Source of the DNA: Pseudomonadota bacterium | Lineage (GTDB): Bacteria > Myxococcota_A > UBA9042 | DNA length: 34,074 nt | Direction: 5' to 3' | NCBI GenBank assembly: GCA_005777155.1 | Contig: SXNM01000091.1 | Location: 1 to 34,074, forward strand | In this document: piece by piece, positions 25,001 through 32,651 of the stretch | Numbering within the stretch: position 1 is the stretch's first letter | Layout: every line of letters begins with the position of its first letter | The notes under the pieces: model-generated | Databases searched by the model: none | What the model saw: only the letters and a program-made list of their open reading frames with translations | What the model was told of the DNA's origin: nothing | Made by a program: the position numbers and the translations under genes

Positions 25001-25702
25001 GGCGCCTACGACGGCCTCGACTCGCCGCTGAACCCGACGACGGGTCTGTTTGGCAACCTCAGCGTCGCGCTGATCAACGCCATGGTGACGGACACCGCCG
25101 GGACGCAGTCGGTGCGCGGCACGTTCGTCAAGCTCGAGGGGCAGACCAAGGCGCTCGTGACGTTCCGCGAGACGCTAACGCTGGCGGCGATGGCGCGGGC
25201 CGGTTGGGCCGCTGGGTTCGAATCGAGCGCCTATGGTCGGCTGCCCGACAATGAGCGCTACCGCTTGGGCGGCCAGCTCGGCGTGCGCGGCTACGCCGAC
25301 AACGGCATCTTGCAGTATGGAGGCGATGGCAAGCCGCTGGCGCGCTGTCTGGGCCTTGGCGACAAGCTGACCTGCGCCAACGAGGCGGTGTTCGACAGCG
25401 GCAACGTGGTCGTCAACGGGACGCTGGAGGCGCGCTTCCCGCTGGTCCGCAGCTTGGACGTCTGGACTGGCGTGTTCTGGGACTGGGGCGGCATCAGCGA
25501 GACCCTTGGCGCGCTGTCGGCGGCCTCGATTCGCCACAGCGTCGGCCTCGGCGTGCGTTGGCTGTTGGCTGGGCAGATCCCCGTCCGCGCTGACTATGGC
25601 GTCGCCGTAAACCGCCGGTGCGCTACGCTGCCGGCGGCGGACGGGAGCTGCACGACAGAGCCGCGCGGCCACCTGCACCTCGGCCTGCTCTACTCCTTCT
25701 AG
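22064..25702 (+). CDS. Omp85-family outer membrane protein (BamA/TamA-like) with multiple POTRA-like modules
   Basis: GTG at 22064 (or 22061) overlaps the TamB stop (GTGA). Signal peptide AGAIMALLLWGHPSAQAQ. Repeated POTRA-like segments (IRGIRFEGNREIFTAELQ..., FVAGNFYTRASLLLRDMPLPGSDFSAQRLFESLRALRNLGLFRSVSFQYI). Barrel with the QLGVRGYADNG signature and terminal ...HLHLGLLYSF. Confidence 0.93.
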   Translation: MSVVTPAGRGGEGARQRRSRRLAVAGAIMALLLWGHPSAQAQPAEQTQPAPTSADGRRAIEAARPQESDAPAPLPVAATASGAVGGGAATPGGEATAPPGPAGVDAIEAELASTPGLANAERNCLERPIAVAELLDCLGTRCQDREERRKLLSLADLQLGAVLSRGALLRAVRRITETGFVRIAAVDCTGAVTGARIRLRVIGNKVIRGIRFEGNREIFTAELQARLLFQAGDVLDAETDAGRLQLQRQTAAFETLYQRSGFEQARIEIRAEPVGIGQVGVRVLINEGQRDRVTGLITVLQDPHRPNERERAAGLQCPQVRERALLQASDLVDVDVFTRRAEVRARSKIREHLRALGYHNPRVSIDHDRRDGAVRLDIRLGRCSLVQTLSRESAEQATRDAALRPVQDPTLEAVLPFVESGVFDLSEAERGRRELRAALENRGYLFAEVEFDYRETPRSWGSRVASAITYRITTRYLAQVRGLHFCDAAQVEEAEAATAADGCARVAGRSMALPAGELEKAIATRPYDVLGEGGYLSTAQMFGDLEALRRHYRDSGYFEFHYALVAPPGSAGLQRRRRRTGSEEVIEYLLGDRGFRVRRPIGEHFIYVDVPLIEGRRSRFDAVSIQGASPSRLPLVRSLLDLRSGGVASATLLREALQRVQDDYQNLGYFQSKVEAFCSTRGRGLSADAAEGMQPCTPERILAETIDLEVRVHEGPRVRMGEIFVAGNFYTRASLLLRDMPLPGSDFSAQRLFESLRALRNLGLFRSVSFQYIGRDEVPARQDIAVVIHVVEDETQHFEASAGFQTINVNRAERAGLPGLFDAMEHLTSAGSRLGSGYGQFLGLNLSNLLFTLEGKWIERNLDLFGGGKELRLEGRVGVTPDITEGPALGLLALVYQDRRLLGSEVSLRFFPGYVSRDFATTAIDVDKAGTAAEVARAFGKLGVSAGLDFGVVRTRDIVAQGEFATWTDLQFQGKLLLRGAYDGLDSPLNPTTGLFGNLSVALINAMVTDTAGTQSVRGTFVKLEGQTKALVTFRETLTLAAMARAGWAAGFESSAYGRLPDNERYRLGGQLGVRGYADNGILQYGGDGKPLARCLGLGDKLTCANEAVFDSGNVVVNGTLEARFPLVRSLDVWTGVFWDWGGISETLGALSAASIRHSVGLGVRWLLAGQIPVRADYGVAVNRRCATLPAADGSCTTEPRGHLHLGLLYSF

Positions 25703-26283
25703 TCTGCGGCGGCGACCAGGGCGCGCATGGCCTGTCGCACGTCTTCGGTCCGGGCGTCGGCGGGGAAGGCGCGTCGCACGACGCCGGCGCGGTCGAGCGC
25801 GAAGGCCGCGGGCAGCGCGCTGACGCGAAAGGCGGCGTGGGCGGCCAGCGCGGCGTCGTGCAGGACCGGGAACGTCCAGCTCTTCTTCGCCATGAGCGCG
25901 CGAATCTCGGCAGGCTCGTCGGCGCTCAGGGTCCACATGGCGAAGCCATCGGCGGCCGCGCCGCGGGCGAGGTCGTCGATGTCCCCGCCGTGGGCAACGC
26001 AGGGCGGACAGGAGGGCCCCCAGAAGTGCAGCAGAGTCGGATTCTGACTGGCGGCGCCGACCTCGACGCGCTTGGGTTCGGGCGGCGCCTCGGGCCAGAG
26101 CCGGGGCAACGTGGCGATCGGCACCCGCTGGCCTTCCAGGCCGCTCGGCGGCGCATGGTGGCTGCGCAGGGCGAGGACGGCTGCGACGAGCAGGAGCGAC
26201 AAAGCGATGGTAGCCCATGCCGTGGCGCGGCGCCCGGAGGAGGCGGTCGCTGGGCTTGTTGACGGCGAGGGTGCTGGCGTCAT
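25699..26283 (-). CDS. TlpA-like thioredoxin-fold protein, membrane anchored
   Basis: ATG at 26283. Anchor ATAWATIALSLLLVAAVLAL; LLHFWGPSCPPCVAHGGDI with CPPC active site (25999-26010), a cis-Pro-like VSALPAAFALDRAGVV. ATGA overlap with the upstream gene stop. Confidence 0.88.
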   Translation of the reverse strand: MTPAPSPSTSPATASSGRRATAWATIALSLLLVAAVLALRSHHAPPSGLEGQRVPIATLPRLWPEAPPEPKRVEVGAASQNPTLLHFWGPSCPPCVAHGGDIDDLARGAAADGFAMWTLSADEPAEIRALMAKKSWTFPVLHDAALAAHAAFRVSALPAAFALDRAGVVRRAFPADARTEDVRQAMRALVAAAD

Positions 26284-27989
26284 GGGGCCTCGGAGCCAAG
26301 GGAGATGGCGGCAGCGCGAGGCGCCAGCGTCGCATCGACATAGGCCGAGAGTCGACCATCGGCGACGGGCGTGGTCGGACCGACCCGCGGGTGGACGAGC
26401 GCCACCTGGTCTTCGTGCCACAGCGAGATGACAGGCACCAGCTCACCGACGCGGTGGATGGCGGCGCGGTACGCGTGGGCGCGCAGCGAGCGATCGGCGC
26501 GGCGTCGACCGATCTCGAGCAGACAGTCGAGCAGTGGGTCGACGACGCCAGTCCTGTTGCCGGCGCCGCGCGGTGTGGCGAGCCCCAGGGCCTCCAGCGC
26601 GGCGTCGTGCAGCCACGCGGCGCGCGCAGCGGCGACGACGGGTTGACAGTCAAGGCCAGGCGGCGCGGCCTGGGGCGGTTCAGGCCACGGCGGCGCTGTG
26701 CCTGGGCGGTTGGCGCTGTGGAACATCCAGCCGAGGTAGTCGGGCTCGAGGGGCTCGGGCAGGCTGAGCAGGAAAGCCTGGAAGCGGCCCGCACGCAGCT
26801 CGGCGAGCAGGGTGCCGAGTTCCAGGCTCCGGACCGTGACCTGCACACCGACTGCCCAGAGGGCTCGGGCCAGCGCGTCGGCCTCGCGGCGACGGGGACG
26901 ACTCGGCGGCACCAGGAGCCGCAGGCGCAGGCGGACACCGCCGGCGTCGGCCTTGAGCCCGGCGGCGTCGAGCAGGGAGGCGGCGGCGGCGAGGTCGAGC
27001 GGCGGCGGCGGCAGGTCGGCGGGGGCGACCCAGTGGCCGCTCGGGAACATCGAGGGCGCCGGGCGGCCGCGCCCATCGAGCAACGCCTGGATCAGCGCCG
27101 GGCGATCGACGGCCAACGACAGGGCGCGCCGGACGCGCGGATCGGCCAAGGAGGGATCGCGGGTGTTGAGGCCGAGGTAGGTCCAGGCGATGCTCGGCGC
27201 CCGCTCCAACCGGGCCCCACGATGGCCGGCTGCGGCCTGCAGGGCGAGGGGCGACAGGCCGAGCGCGAGGTCAGCGCCGCCGGCGAGCACCGAGAGCAGC
27301 CGCCCCGTCTCATCGCTGACTGCACGGATCAGCACCGCCTTTGCGGCGCCCGTTGGCGCTGGACCGACCCGCCGCAGATGCACCGCGGCGAGGTCGTGCG
27401 CGTCGACGACCGCGAAGGCGCCGGCTCCGATGGGTTCGCGCAGGGCGAGCTTCGGGTCGGCGCAGGCCGAGCGCGGCACGACGCCCAAGATCAGATCGCT
27501 GGCGAAGGTGGCGAGGGGCGCGTGGAGGTCGAAGCGCACCCGCCGGGCATCGAGCCGGGTGACAGCGCGCACCCGCCGGGCCAGCTCGCCAGCGACCGGG
27601 GAGCCGAGGCGCGGGTCCATCGCCGAGCGCCAGGTGCAGGCGACGTCGTCGGCCTCCACAGGGCGGCCGTCGTGAAAGCGCAGTCCGGGCCGCAGGGTGG
27701 CGACGATGGCGAGCGGCTCGCCGTCGCGATCCCAGGCGGTGGGAGTCAGCGACTCAGCGAGCGCGAGGTGCACTTCGCCGCTTGGCGCCACCGTGGTCAG
27801 GCCCGCGAAGACGAGACGCCAGATGCGCGTAGAAGCGGCGTCGACCGCCAGACGCGGGTCTAGGGTGCGGGCGGCGGTCGGCACCGCGAGGACGAGGAGA
27901 TCGTCCGGCCACTCGCGCCTGCTGCAGCTGTTCAGCAGCAAGGCGGGCAGCAGCGCGAGGGCGGCGAAGCGGGCCGGGTGTGGCCGCAT
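26280..27989 (-). CDS. Family-5 (peptide/oligopeptide-type) ABC transporter substrate-binding lipoprotein
   Basis: Minus ORF trimmed to ATG at 27989: MRPHPARFAALALLPALLLNSC|SRREWPDDLLVLAVPTAARTLDPRLAVDAASTRIWRLVFAGLT...LRPGLRFHDGRPVEADDVACTWRSAMDP..YLGLNTRDPSLADPRVRRALSLAVDRPALIQALLDGRG. Confidence 0.9.
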   Translation of the reverse strand: MRPHPARFAALALLPALLLNSCSRREWPDDLLVLAVPTAARTLDPRLAVDAASTRIWRLVFAGLTTVAPSGEVHLALAESLTPTAWDRDGEPLAIVATLRPGLRFHDGRPVEADDVACTWRSAMDPRLGSPVAGELARRVRAVTRLDARRVRFDLHAPLATFASDLILGVVPRSACADPKLALREPIGAGAFAVVDAHDLAAVHLRRVGPAPTGAAKAVLIRAVSDETGRLLSVLAGGADLALGLSPLALQAAAGHRGARLERAPSIAWTYLGLNTRDPSLADPRVRRALSLAVDRPALIQALLDGRGRPAPSMFPSGHWVAPADLPPPPLDLAAAASLLDAAGLKADAGGVRLRLRLLVPPSRPRRREADALARALWAVGVQVTVRSLELGTLLAELRAGRFQAFLLSLPEPLEPDYLGWMFHSANRPGTAPPWPEPPQAAPPGLDCQPVVAAARAAWLHDAALEALGLATPRGAGNRTGVVDPLLDCLLEIGRRRADRSLRAHAYRAAIHRVGELVPVISLWHEDQVALVHPRVGPTTPVADGRLSAYVDATLAPRAAAISLGSEAP

Positions 27990-27996
27990 CGCGCCG

Positions 27997-30777
27997 CTAG
28001 GGCTCACGTCGGGTCGGCGCTGTGGCGGCGGGCGTGGCGGCGGGCGCACCGCCGGCACTTGGCGTCGGCACAGCTGGGCCCGGTCCGGAGGCAGGGCCGG
28101 CCGAGGAGGCGGTGGGCGGCGCGCCTGGACCTCGAGCGTCGGGCCCTTGGGGCCGCCCCTCGCCATTGCCGTGGCCGCCGTCTTGCTCGTGGCGCATACG
28201 TTCGAGGCGCTCGACTGCGGCCTCGAGCTTGCGCAGGCGCTCGTCGGCCGGGAGGGCGCGGCCAAGGCCGGCCGCCGTCTCCCGCAGGGTCCGCCGCAGG
28301 TGCTCGTGCGGCTCGCGGGCGGCCGCGGCGTAGAGGGCGGGGCGGCTGGCGGGATCGGAGAGCGCGTCGAGCGCGGCGGCTGCCGAAGCCCGCAGCCGCA
28401 GCTCGCTGTCCTGCAGCGTGGCCTCGAGGTGATCGCGCACAGGGTCGCGCAGGGCGTCGACCCGCACCGCCAGCTGGGCCAGCGCCAAGACGGCGGAGGC
28501 GCGCAGCGCCTTCGGGTTGCCGGGGCGCGTGGCGGCCCAGATCGTCTCGAGGTCGCGCGGCTCTCCCAGGGTCGCCAGGACTTGCAGGGCTTCTCCCCGG
28601 ATCTGCTCATAAAACGAGGGCCGCTGCAGCGCCGCCGCGAGCGCCGACCGCGCCGCCTTGCGGTCGATGCGCACCAGCGCCCCTAGCGCGGCTCGGACCA
28701 CCATCGGGCTGCGCTCGGCCCGCGCCGCCTGCTGCAGGGCCGCGGTCGCGCTGGCATCGAAGATGGCGCCGAGCGCCGCAGCCGCAGCGGCGCGGACGTG
28801 GGCGTCTGCGTCTCGCTGCAGGGCGCGCTGCAAGCCCTGCCGGACCTCATCGCGGCGGCCACCACCGAGCGCCTTGGCGGCGGCCGCCCGGAGGTGACGG
28901 GCGGGGTCGCTGGCGAGCGTCTGCAACAGGGCGTCGCGGACAGCGGGTCGATCGATGTGGCCGCGCAGCGCGCTGAGCGCTTGCAAACGCGCGTTGGGAT
29001 GGACGCCGGGCGAGAGGCCACCGAGGACGAGCCCGGCGTCAGACTTGAGCTCAACGCTGACGAACACCTTGCCCTCGGGGTCGATGGCGACCAGCGCGGG
29101 CGGCGTCGGGACCTGGGTCACCGGGACCGTAAGCGTGGCGCGCTTGTCTCGCATGCGCAGCGTGTGGCGGTTCGCTGGCGCCCCGCCGACTGGGAGGATG
29201 AGCACCTCGAGGTCGAGGTCGAAGGGGGGCCGTGCGGCGTCGATCGGCTGCGTCTGGGCGGCCTCGACGACCAGACCCTCATCGTGCGTCCAGCGAGCGT
29301 GAACAGTGAGCGACGGCAACCCGGGCTGCTCGAGCCAGCGCCGAAAGAAGCCGCGCAGGCTGCGCGCCGAGGCCCTCTCGAGCGCCCGACGCAGGTCGAC
29401 GGTCTCGGCGGAGGCGAACCGGTGTTCGCGCAGATAGGCGGCGATGGCGCGGTCGAAGACGGCGTGGCCGAGCGCCTCGCGGAGCATATGCAGCACCATG
29501 GCGCCGCGCGCGTAGCTGTGCGAATTGAACAGCTCGCCGGGCTCTTCAAAGCGGTCCTGGACGACAGCGCGGGGGCTGCTCGCCTCTTGTGCGATCGCCG
29601 CGGCGCGGGCGTCGGCGATCTCCTCATAGAAGCGGTCTAGGCCGTGCTGGTGTCTCGACCAAAGCTTCTGGTAGTAGGTCGCGAAGCCCTCGTTGAGCCA
29701 GAGATCGCCCCAGCTGCGGCACGTGACCAGATCGCCGAACCACTGATGCGCCAGCTCGTGGGCGAGCAGGCCGTCGGGGGTGCGATCCAGATCGCTGTCG
29801 GCGTCGCCGAGGGCGCGGTGCGCGAGGGTCGACAGCGTGACGTTCTCCATGCCGCCGCTGGTGAACTCGTGGACCCAGACCTCGCCATAGCGGGCGTGCG
29901 GATAGGGTGTGCCTGTCAGCGTCTCAAAGAGGTCGAGCATCGCCGGAAGCGCCGAGCCATGCAGGCGCGCCCGCGCCACGTCAGGCGGCAAGGCGTAGTC
30001 GGCGATGTGCACACGGCCGTGGCGGTGCAGCACCTCTTCGAAGGGCCCGGCGACGATCGAGAGCAGGTAGACGGGGTGCGGCTCCCGCATGGCGAAGCGG
30101 GCGATGACGCGATCGCCCTTGCGCTCGCTGCCGCCGGGGTCGCCGTTGGAGAGGACGCGCCAGGGCGCCGGGGCGTCCACCGCCAGCGTCCATGTGAAGC
30201 GCTCATCGGGATCGTCCGGCGAGGGCAGCCATTGCCGAGCCTGGAGGGGCTCGCCCTGGGTCCAGGCGTGCGGAGCCCTGCCGACGGCGTCGCGGTCGTC
30301 GCCGATGAAGTGAAAGCCCTTGCGCGGCGTGGCGTCGAAGTCGAGCGCGAGGGTGGCGCAGCGATCCGCGCCAGCGCCTGGCAGCGGCCAACGCAGCGGC
30401 GCGCCCGCGGCGGGGGTAGAGGCCGCGGGGGTGCCAGCCGGGGCCTGCAGCCAACGCACGTTGCGGATCTGCACATCGTCGGCGTCGAGGCTGAGCACCA
30501 GGTCGGGCTCGGCGCTGCGGGCACAGGCGGTCCACGACACCGTGCCGCTTACGCGCCGCTGCAACGGGTCAATTCGGACTGAGAGGTCCATGGTGGTGAC
30601 ATCGACGCGGCGGTCGCGTGGCTCCGAGAATGGCAGTTGCTGGTCGAGGTAGCGCGAATCGGCGGCAGAGGCCACGGCCCCGAGTCCAAGGATGACGAGC
30701 GCAACGACCGGCGGCGGCGGAGCGCGTCGGCTCCAGCGGCTGGGCCTGCGGGTGGCCGTCGTCAGCGGGTCGAGCAT
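27997..30777 (-). CDS. M1-family metallopeptidase (aminopeptidase N-like) with C-terminal HEAT-like repeats and Pro/Ala-rich tail
   Basis: Minus ORF trimmed to ATG at 30777, signal peptide VVALVILGLGAVASAADS. GGMEN exopeptidase motif (29842-29856), HELAHQWFGD (29745-29759 encodes HELAH), WLNEGFATYY. C-terminal repeats such as HLRAAAAKALGGGRRDEVRQGLQRALQRDADAHVRAAAAAALGAI. Confidence 0.93.
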   Translation of the reverse strand: MLDPLTTATRRPSRWSRRAPPPPVVALVILGLGAVASAADSRYLDQQLPFSEPRDRRVDVTTMDLSVRIDPLQRRVSGTVSWTACARSAEPDLVLSLDADDVQIRNVRWLQAPAGTPAASTPAAGAPLRWPLPGAGADRCATLALDFDATPRKGFHFIGDDRDAVGRAPHAWTQGEPLQARQWLPSPDDPDERFTWTLAVDAPAPWRVLSNGDPGGSERKGDRVIARFAMREPHPVYLLSIVAGPFEEVLHRHGRVHIADYALPPDVARARLHGSALPAMLDLFETLTGTPYPHARYGEVWVHEFTSGGMENVTLSTLAHRALGDADSDLDRTPDGLLAHELAHQWFGDLVTCRSWGDLWLNEGFATYYQKLWSRHQHGLDRFYEEIADARAAAIAQEASSPRAVVQDRFEEPGELFNSHSYARGAMVLHMLREALGHAVFDRAIAAYLREHRFASAETVDLRRALERASARSLRGFFRRWLEQPGLPSLTVHARWTHDEGLVVEAAQTQPIDAARPPFDLDLEVLILPVGGAPANRHTLRMRDKRATLTVPVTQVPTPPALVAIDPEGKVFVSVELKSDAGLVLGGLSPGVHPNARLQALSALRGHIDRPAVRDALLQTLASDPARHLRAAAAKALGGGRRDEVRQGLQRALQRDADAHVRAAAAAALGAIFDASATAALQQAARAERSPMVVRAALGALVRIDRKAARSALAAALQRPSFYEQIRGEALQVLATLGEPRDLETIWAATRPGNPKALRASAVLALAQLAVRVDALRDPVRDHLEATLQDSELRLRASAAAALDALSDPASRPALYAAAAREPHEHLRRTLRETAAGLGRALPADERLRKLEAAVERLERMRHEQDGGHGNGEGRPQGPDARGPGAPPTASSAGPASGPGPAVPTPSAGGAPAATPAATAPTRREP

Positions 30778-31200
30778 CCGAGCCTCCGTCCGGGCATACC
30801 GGCGCCGGGAGGATAGCAGGTGAGCGAGGCGGCGGAAGGGGGCGGGGCGTAGGGTCGCCGGGCCCTGCGCTTGCGGAAGTTGCGCTGTGTTGACGCGCTG
30901 AGTCGCGCATCGCGTCGAGGCGCCGACACGGTTTGACCGCCCAACGTCTGACCGGCCAAAGTCAGCGCGCCTGCCGTGGACCTTTGCGTCGCGACGCCGC
31001 GGGCCGAGCGCGGCGCTGAGGCGACGGCGACGGCGACGACGTCGCGGGCGGCGCCTGCGAGGGCGACCTGGGCCTCCATCGTACCGACGGTGCCCGCCTT
31101 TCACGGTGGCCGCGGCGCGCGGTGACCGGGCTGCCTTCACGACACGGTCGCAGCTGAGCCGGCGGCGAAGTCGACCCCGCCGGCGCGCTGCCGGCTCGGC

Positions 31201-31230
31201 TTGACACACTGCGTCAAAACCCGCTACACG
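31201..31230 (+). promoter_or_regulatory. Putative promoter/operator of fadI: TTGACA -35 inside near-palindrome TTGACACACTGCGTCAA
   Basis: TTGACACACTGCGTCAA (31201-31217) is symmetric at 7 of 8 base pairs about its centre and contains a consensus -35. A weak -10 candidate (TACACG, 31225-31230) lies 18 nt downstream. The fadI ATG is at 31250 after AGGAGG. Confidence 0.5.
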
Positions 31231-31249
31231 CAGCTACCAGGAGGCCTCG

Positions 31250-32614
31250 ATGCCACGCAAACTCAAGTCTCAGCAGTCTCTCCCCGACCTAGAGCCCGGC
31301 GCCGCCGAGCCTGTCAGCGCCGGCATCGCCGCGCCGCGCGCCGCGGGTGGGGAGCGAGTCGCCATCGTCGATGCGCTGCGTTCGCCGTTCGTCCGCTCCT
31401 GGTCAACCCTCAACGAGGTCGATCCGGTGACGTTGTCGACGCAGGTGGCGCGCGAGCTGTTGTTCCGTAACGAAGTGCCCGCAGAGCTGCTCGACGAGAT
31501 CGTGTGGGGCACGGTCATCGCGGTGCCGACGGCGCCGAACATTGCCCGCGAAATTGCCCTCGACATGGGCATGTACAAGGTGCCCGGCTACACCGTGACG
31601 CGCGCCTGCGCCACGGGCTTCCAATCGGTGGCCGAGGCGGCGCGGCTGATCCGTAGCGGCGAGGCGAGCGTCGTGCTGGCCGGCGGCGTAGACGTCACTA
31701 GCCACGCGCCGGTTGTACACCGCAAGCACGTTATCGACCTGCTCCAGACAGCGCAGAAGCAGAAGGGCCTGCAGCTGCTACAGACCATTGTCAAGCTCAA
31801 CCCCATGGATCTGCTGCCAAAGCCGCCAGCGATCGCCGAACGCTACACCGGCAAGACGATGGGCGAGCATGCGGAGTGGATGGCGCAGAACTTCGAGGTC
31901 GGCCGCGCCGAGCAAGAGGACTTCGCGCTGGCCAGCCACCGCAACGCCAGCGCCGCCATCGCCGCCGGCCACATCGCCCCGGGCGTCGCCACCGTGCAGT
32001 CGCCCAAAGGCCCGGTGACCGAAGACAACCTGGTGCGCGGCGACATGGACCCGGCCAAGATTGCCAAGCTCAAGCCCTCGTTTGACAAGCGCAATGGCAC
32101 GATCACCGCCGCGACCAGCAGCGCCCTCACCGACGGCGCCGCCGCCGTCCTGTTGATGAGCGAGTCGAGGGCGCGTGAGCTCGGCCACCAGCCGCTTGGC
32201 TATGTGCGGAGCTTCCATTTCGCGGCGCTCGACCCGCGCGTCAACCTGTTGCTCGGCAACGTCCACTCGATCCCCTTCGCGCTACAGAAGGCCGGTCTCC
32301 GCCTCGAAGACATCGGGGTGGTCGAGATCCACGAGGCGTTCGCGGCGCAGGTGCTCGCCAACACCCGTTGCTTGGCGTCGGAGGCGTTCTGCCGCGACGA
32401 GCTTGGCCTGTCGGGCGCGGTCGGCGCGGTCGACCCGGCCCGCCTCAACCAATGGGGCGGTTCGCTCGCCTACGGTCACCCTTTCGCCGCCACCGGCGGA
32501 CGAATGGTGCGGCAGACGCTCGACCTGATGCGGGCGACCAACAGCGAGTTCGGTCTGGCCAGCGCCTGCGCGGCGGGCGGCCTCGGCGTCACGATGGTGT
32601 TCGAACGCGCCTAG
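31250..32614 (+). CDS. fadI: Acetyl-CoA C-acyltransferase (thiolase), FadI-like
   Basis: TRACATGFQSVAEA (active Cys), VVEIHEAFAAQ, GGSLAYGHPFAATGGR, ASACAAGGLGVTMVFER (second Cys). Confidence 0.93.
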   Translation: MPRKLKSQQSLPDLEPGAAEPVSAGIAAPRAAGGERVAIVDALRSPFVRSWSTLNEVDPVTLSTQVARELLFRNEVPAELLDEIVWGTVIAVPTAPNIAREIALDMGMYKVPGYTVTRACATGFQSVAEAARLIRSGEASVVLAGGVDVTSHAPVVHRKHVIDLLQTAQKQKGLQLLQTIVKLNPMDLLPKPPAIAERYTGKTMGEHAEWMAQNFEVGRAEQEDFALASHRNASAAIAAGHIAPGVATVQSPKGPVTEDNLVRGDMDPAKIAKLKPSFDKRNGTITAATSSALTDGAAAVLLMSESRARELGHQPLGYVRSFHFAALDPRVNLLLGNVHSIPFALQKAGLRLEDIGVVEIHEAFAAQVLANTRCLASEAFCRDELGLSGAVGAVDPARLNQWGGSLAYGHPFAATGGRMVRQTLDLMRATNSEFGLASACAAGGLGVTMVFERA

Positions 32615-32651
32615 CCGCGCCCTGCCCGGTTCAGGGACATAGGAGTCTCCC

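Noticed and set aside
26217-30582. Plus-strand ORFs 26217..27863, 27697..28686, 28798..29640 and 29644..30582
   Set aside because: Antisense shadows of the SBP and M1 peptidase genes, which have clear motifs on the minus strand.
30778-31209. 5' extension of the M1 peptidase ORF to 31209
   Set aside because: Arg-rich low-complexity translation. The signal peptide follows ATG 30777, and the extension would cover the fadI promoter region.
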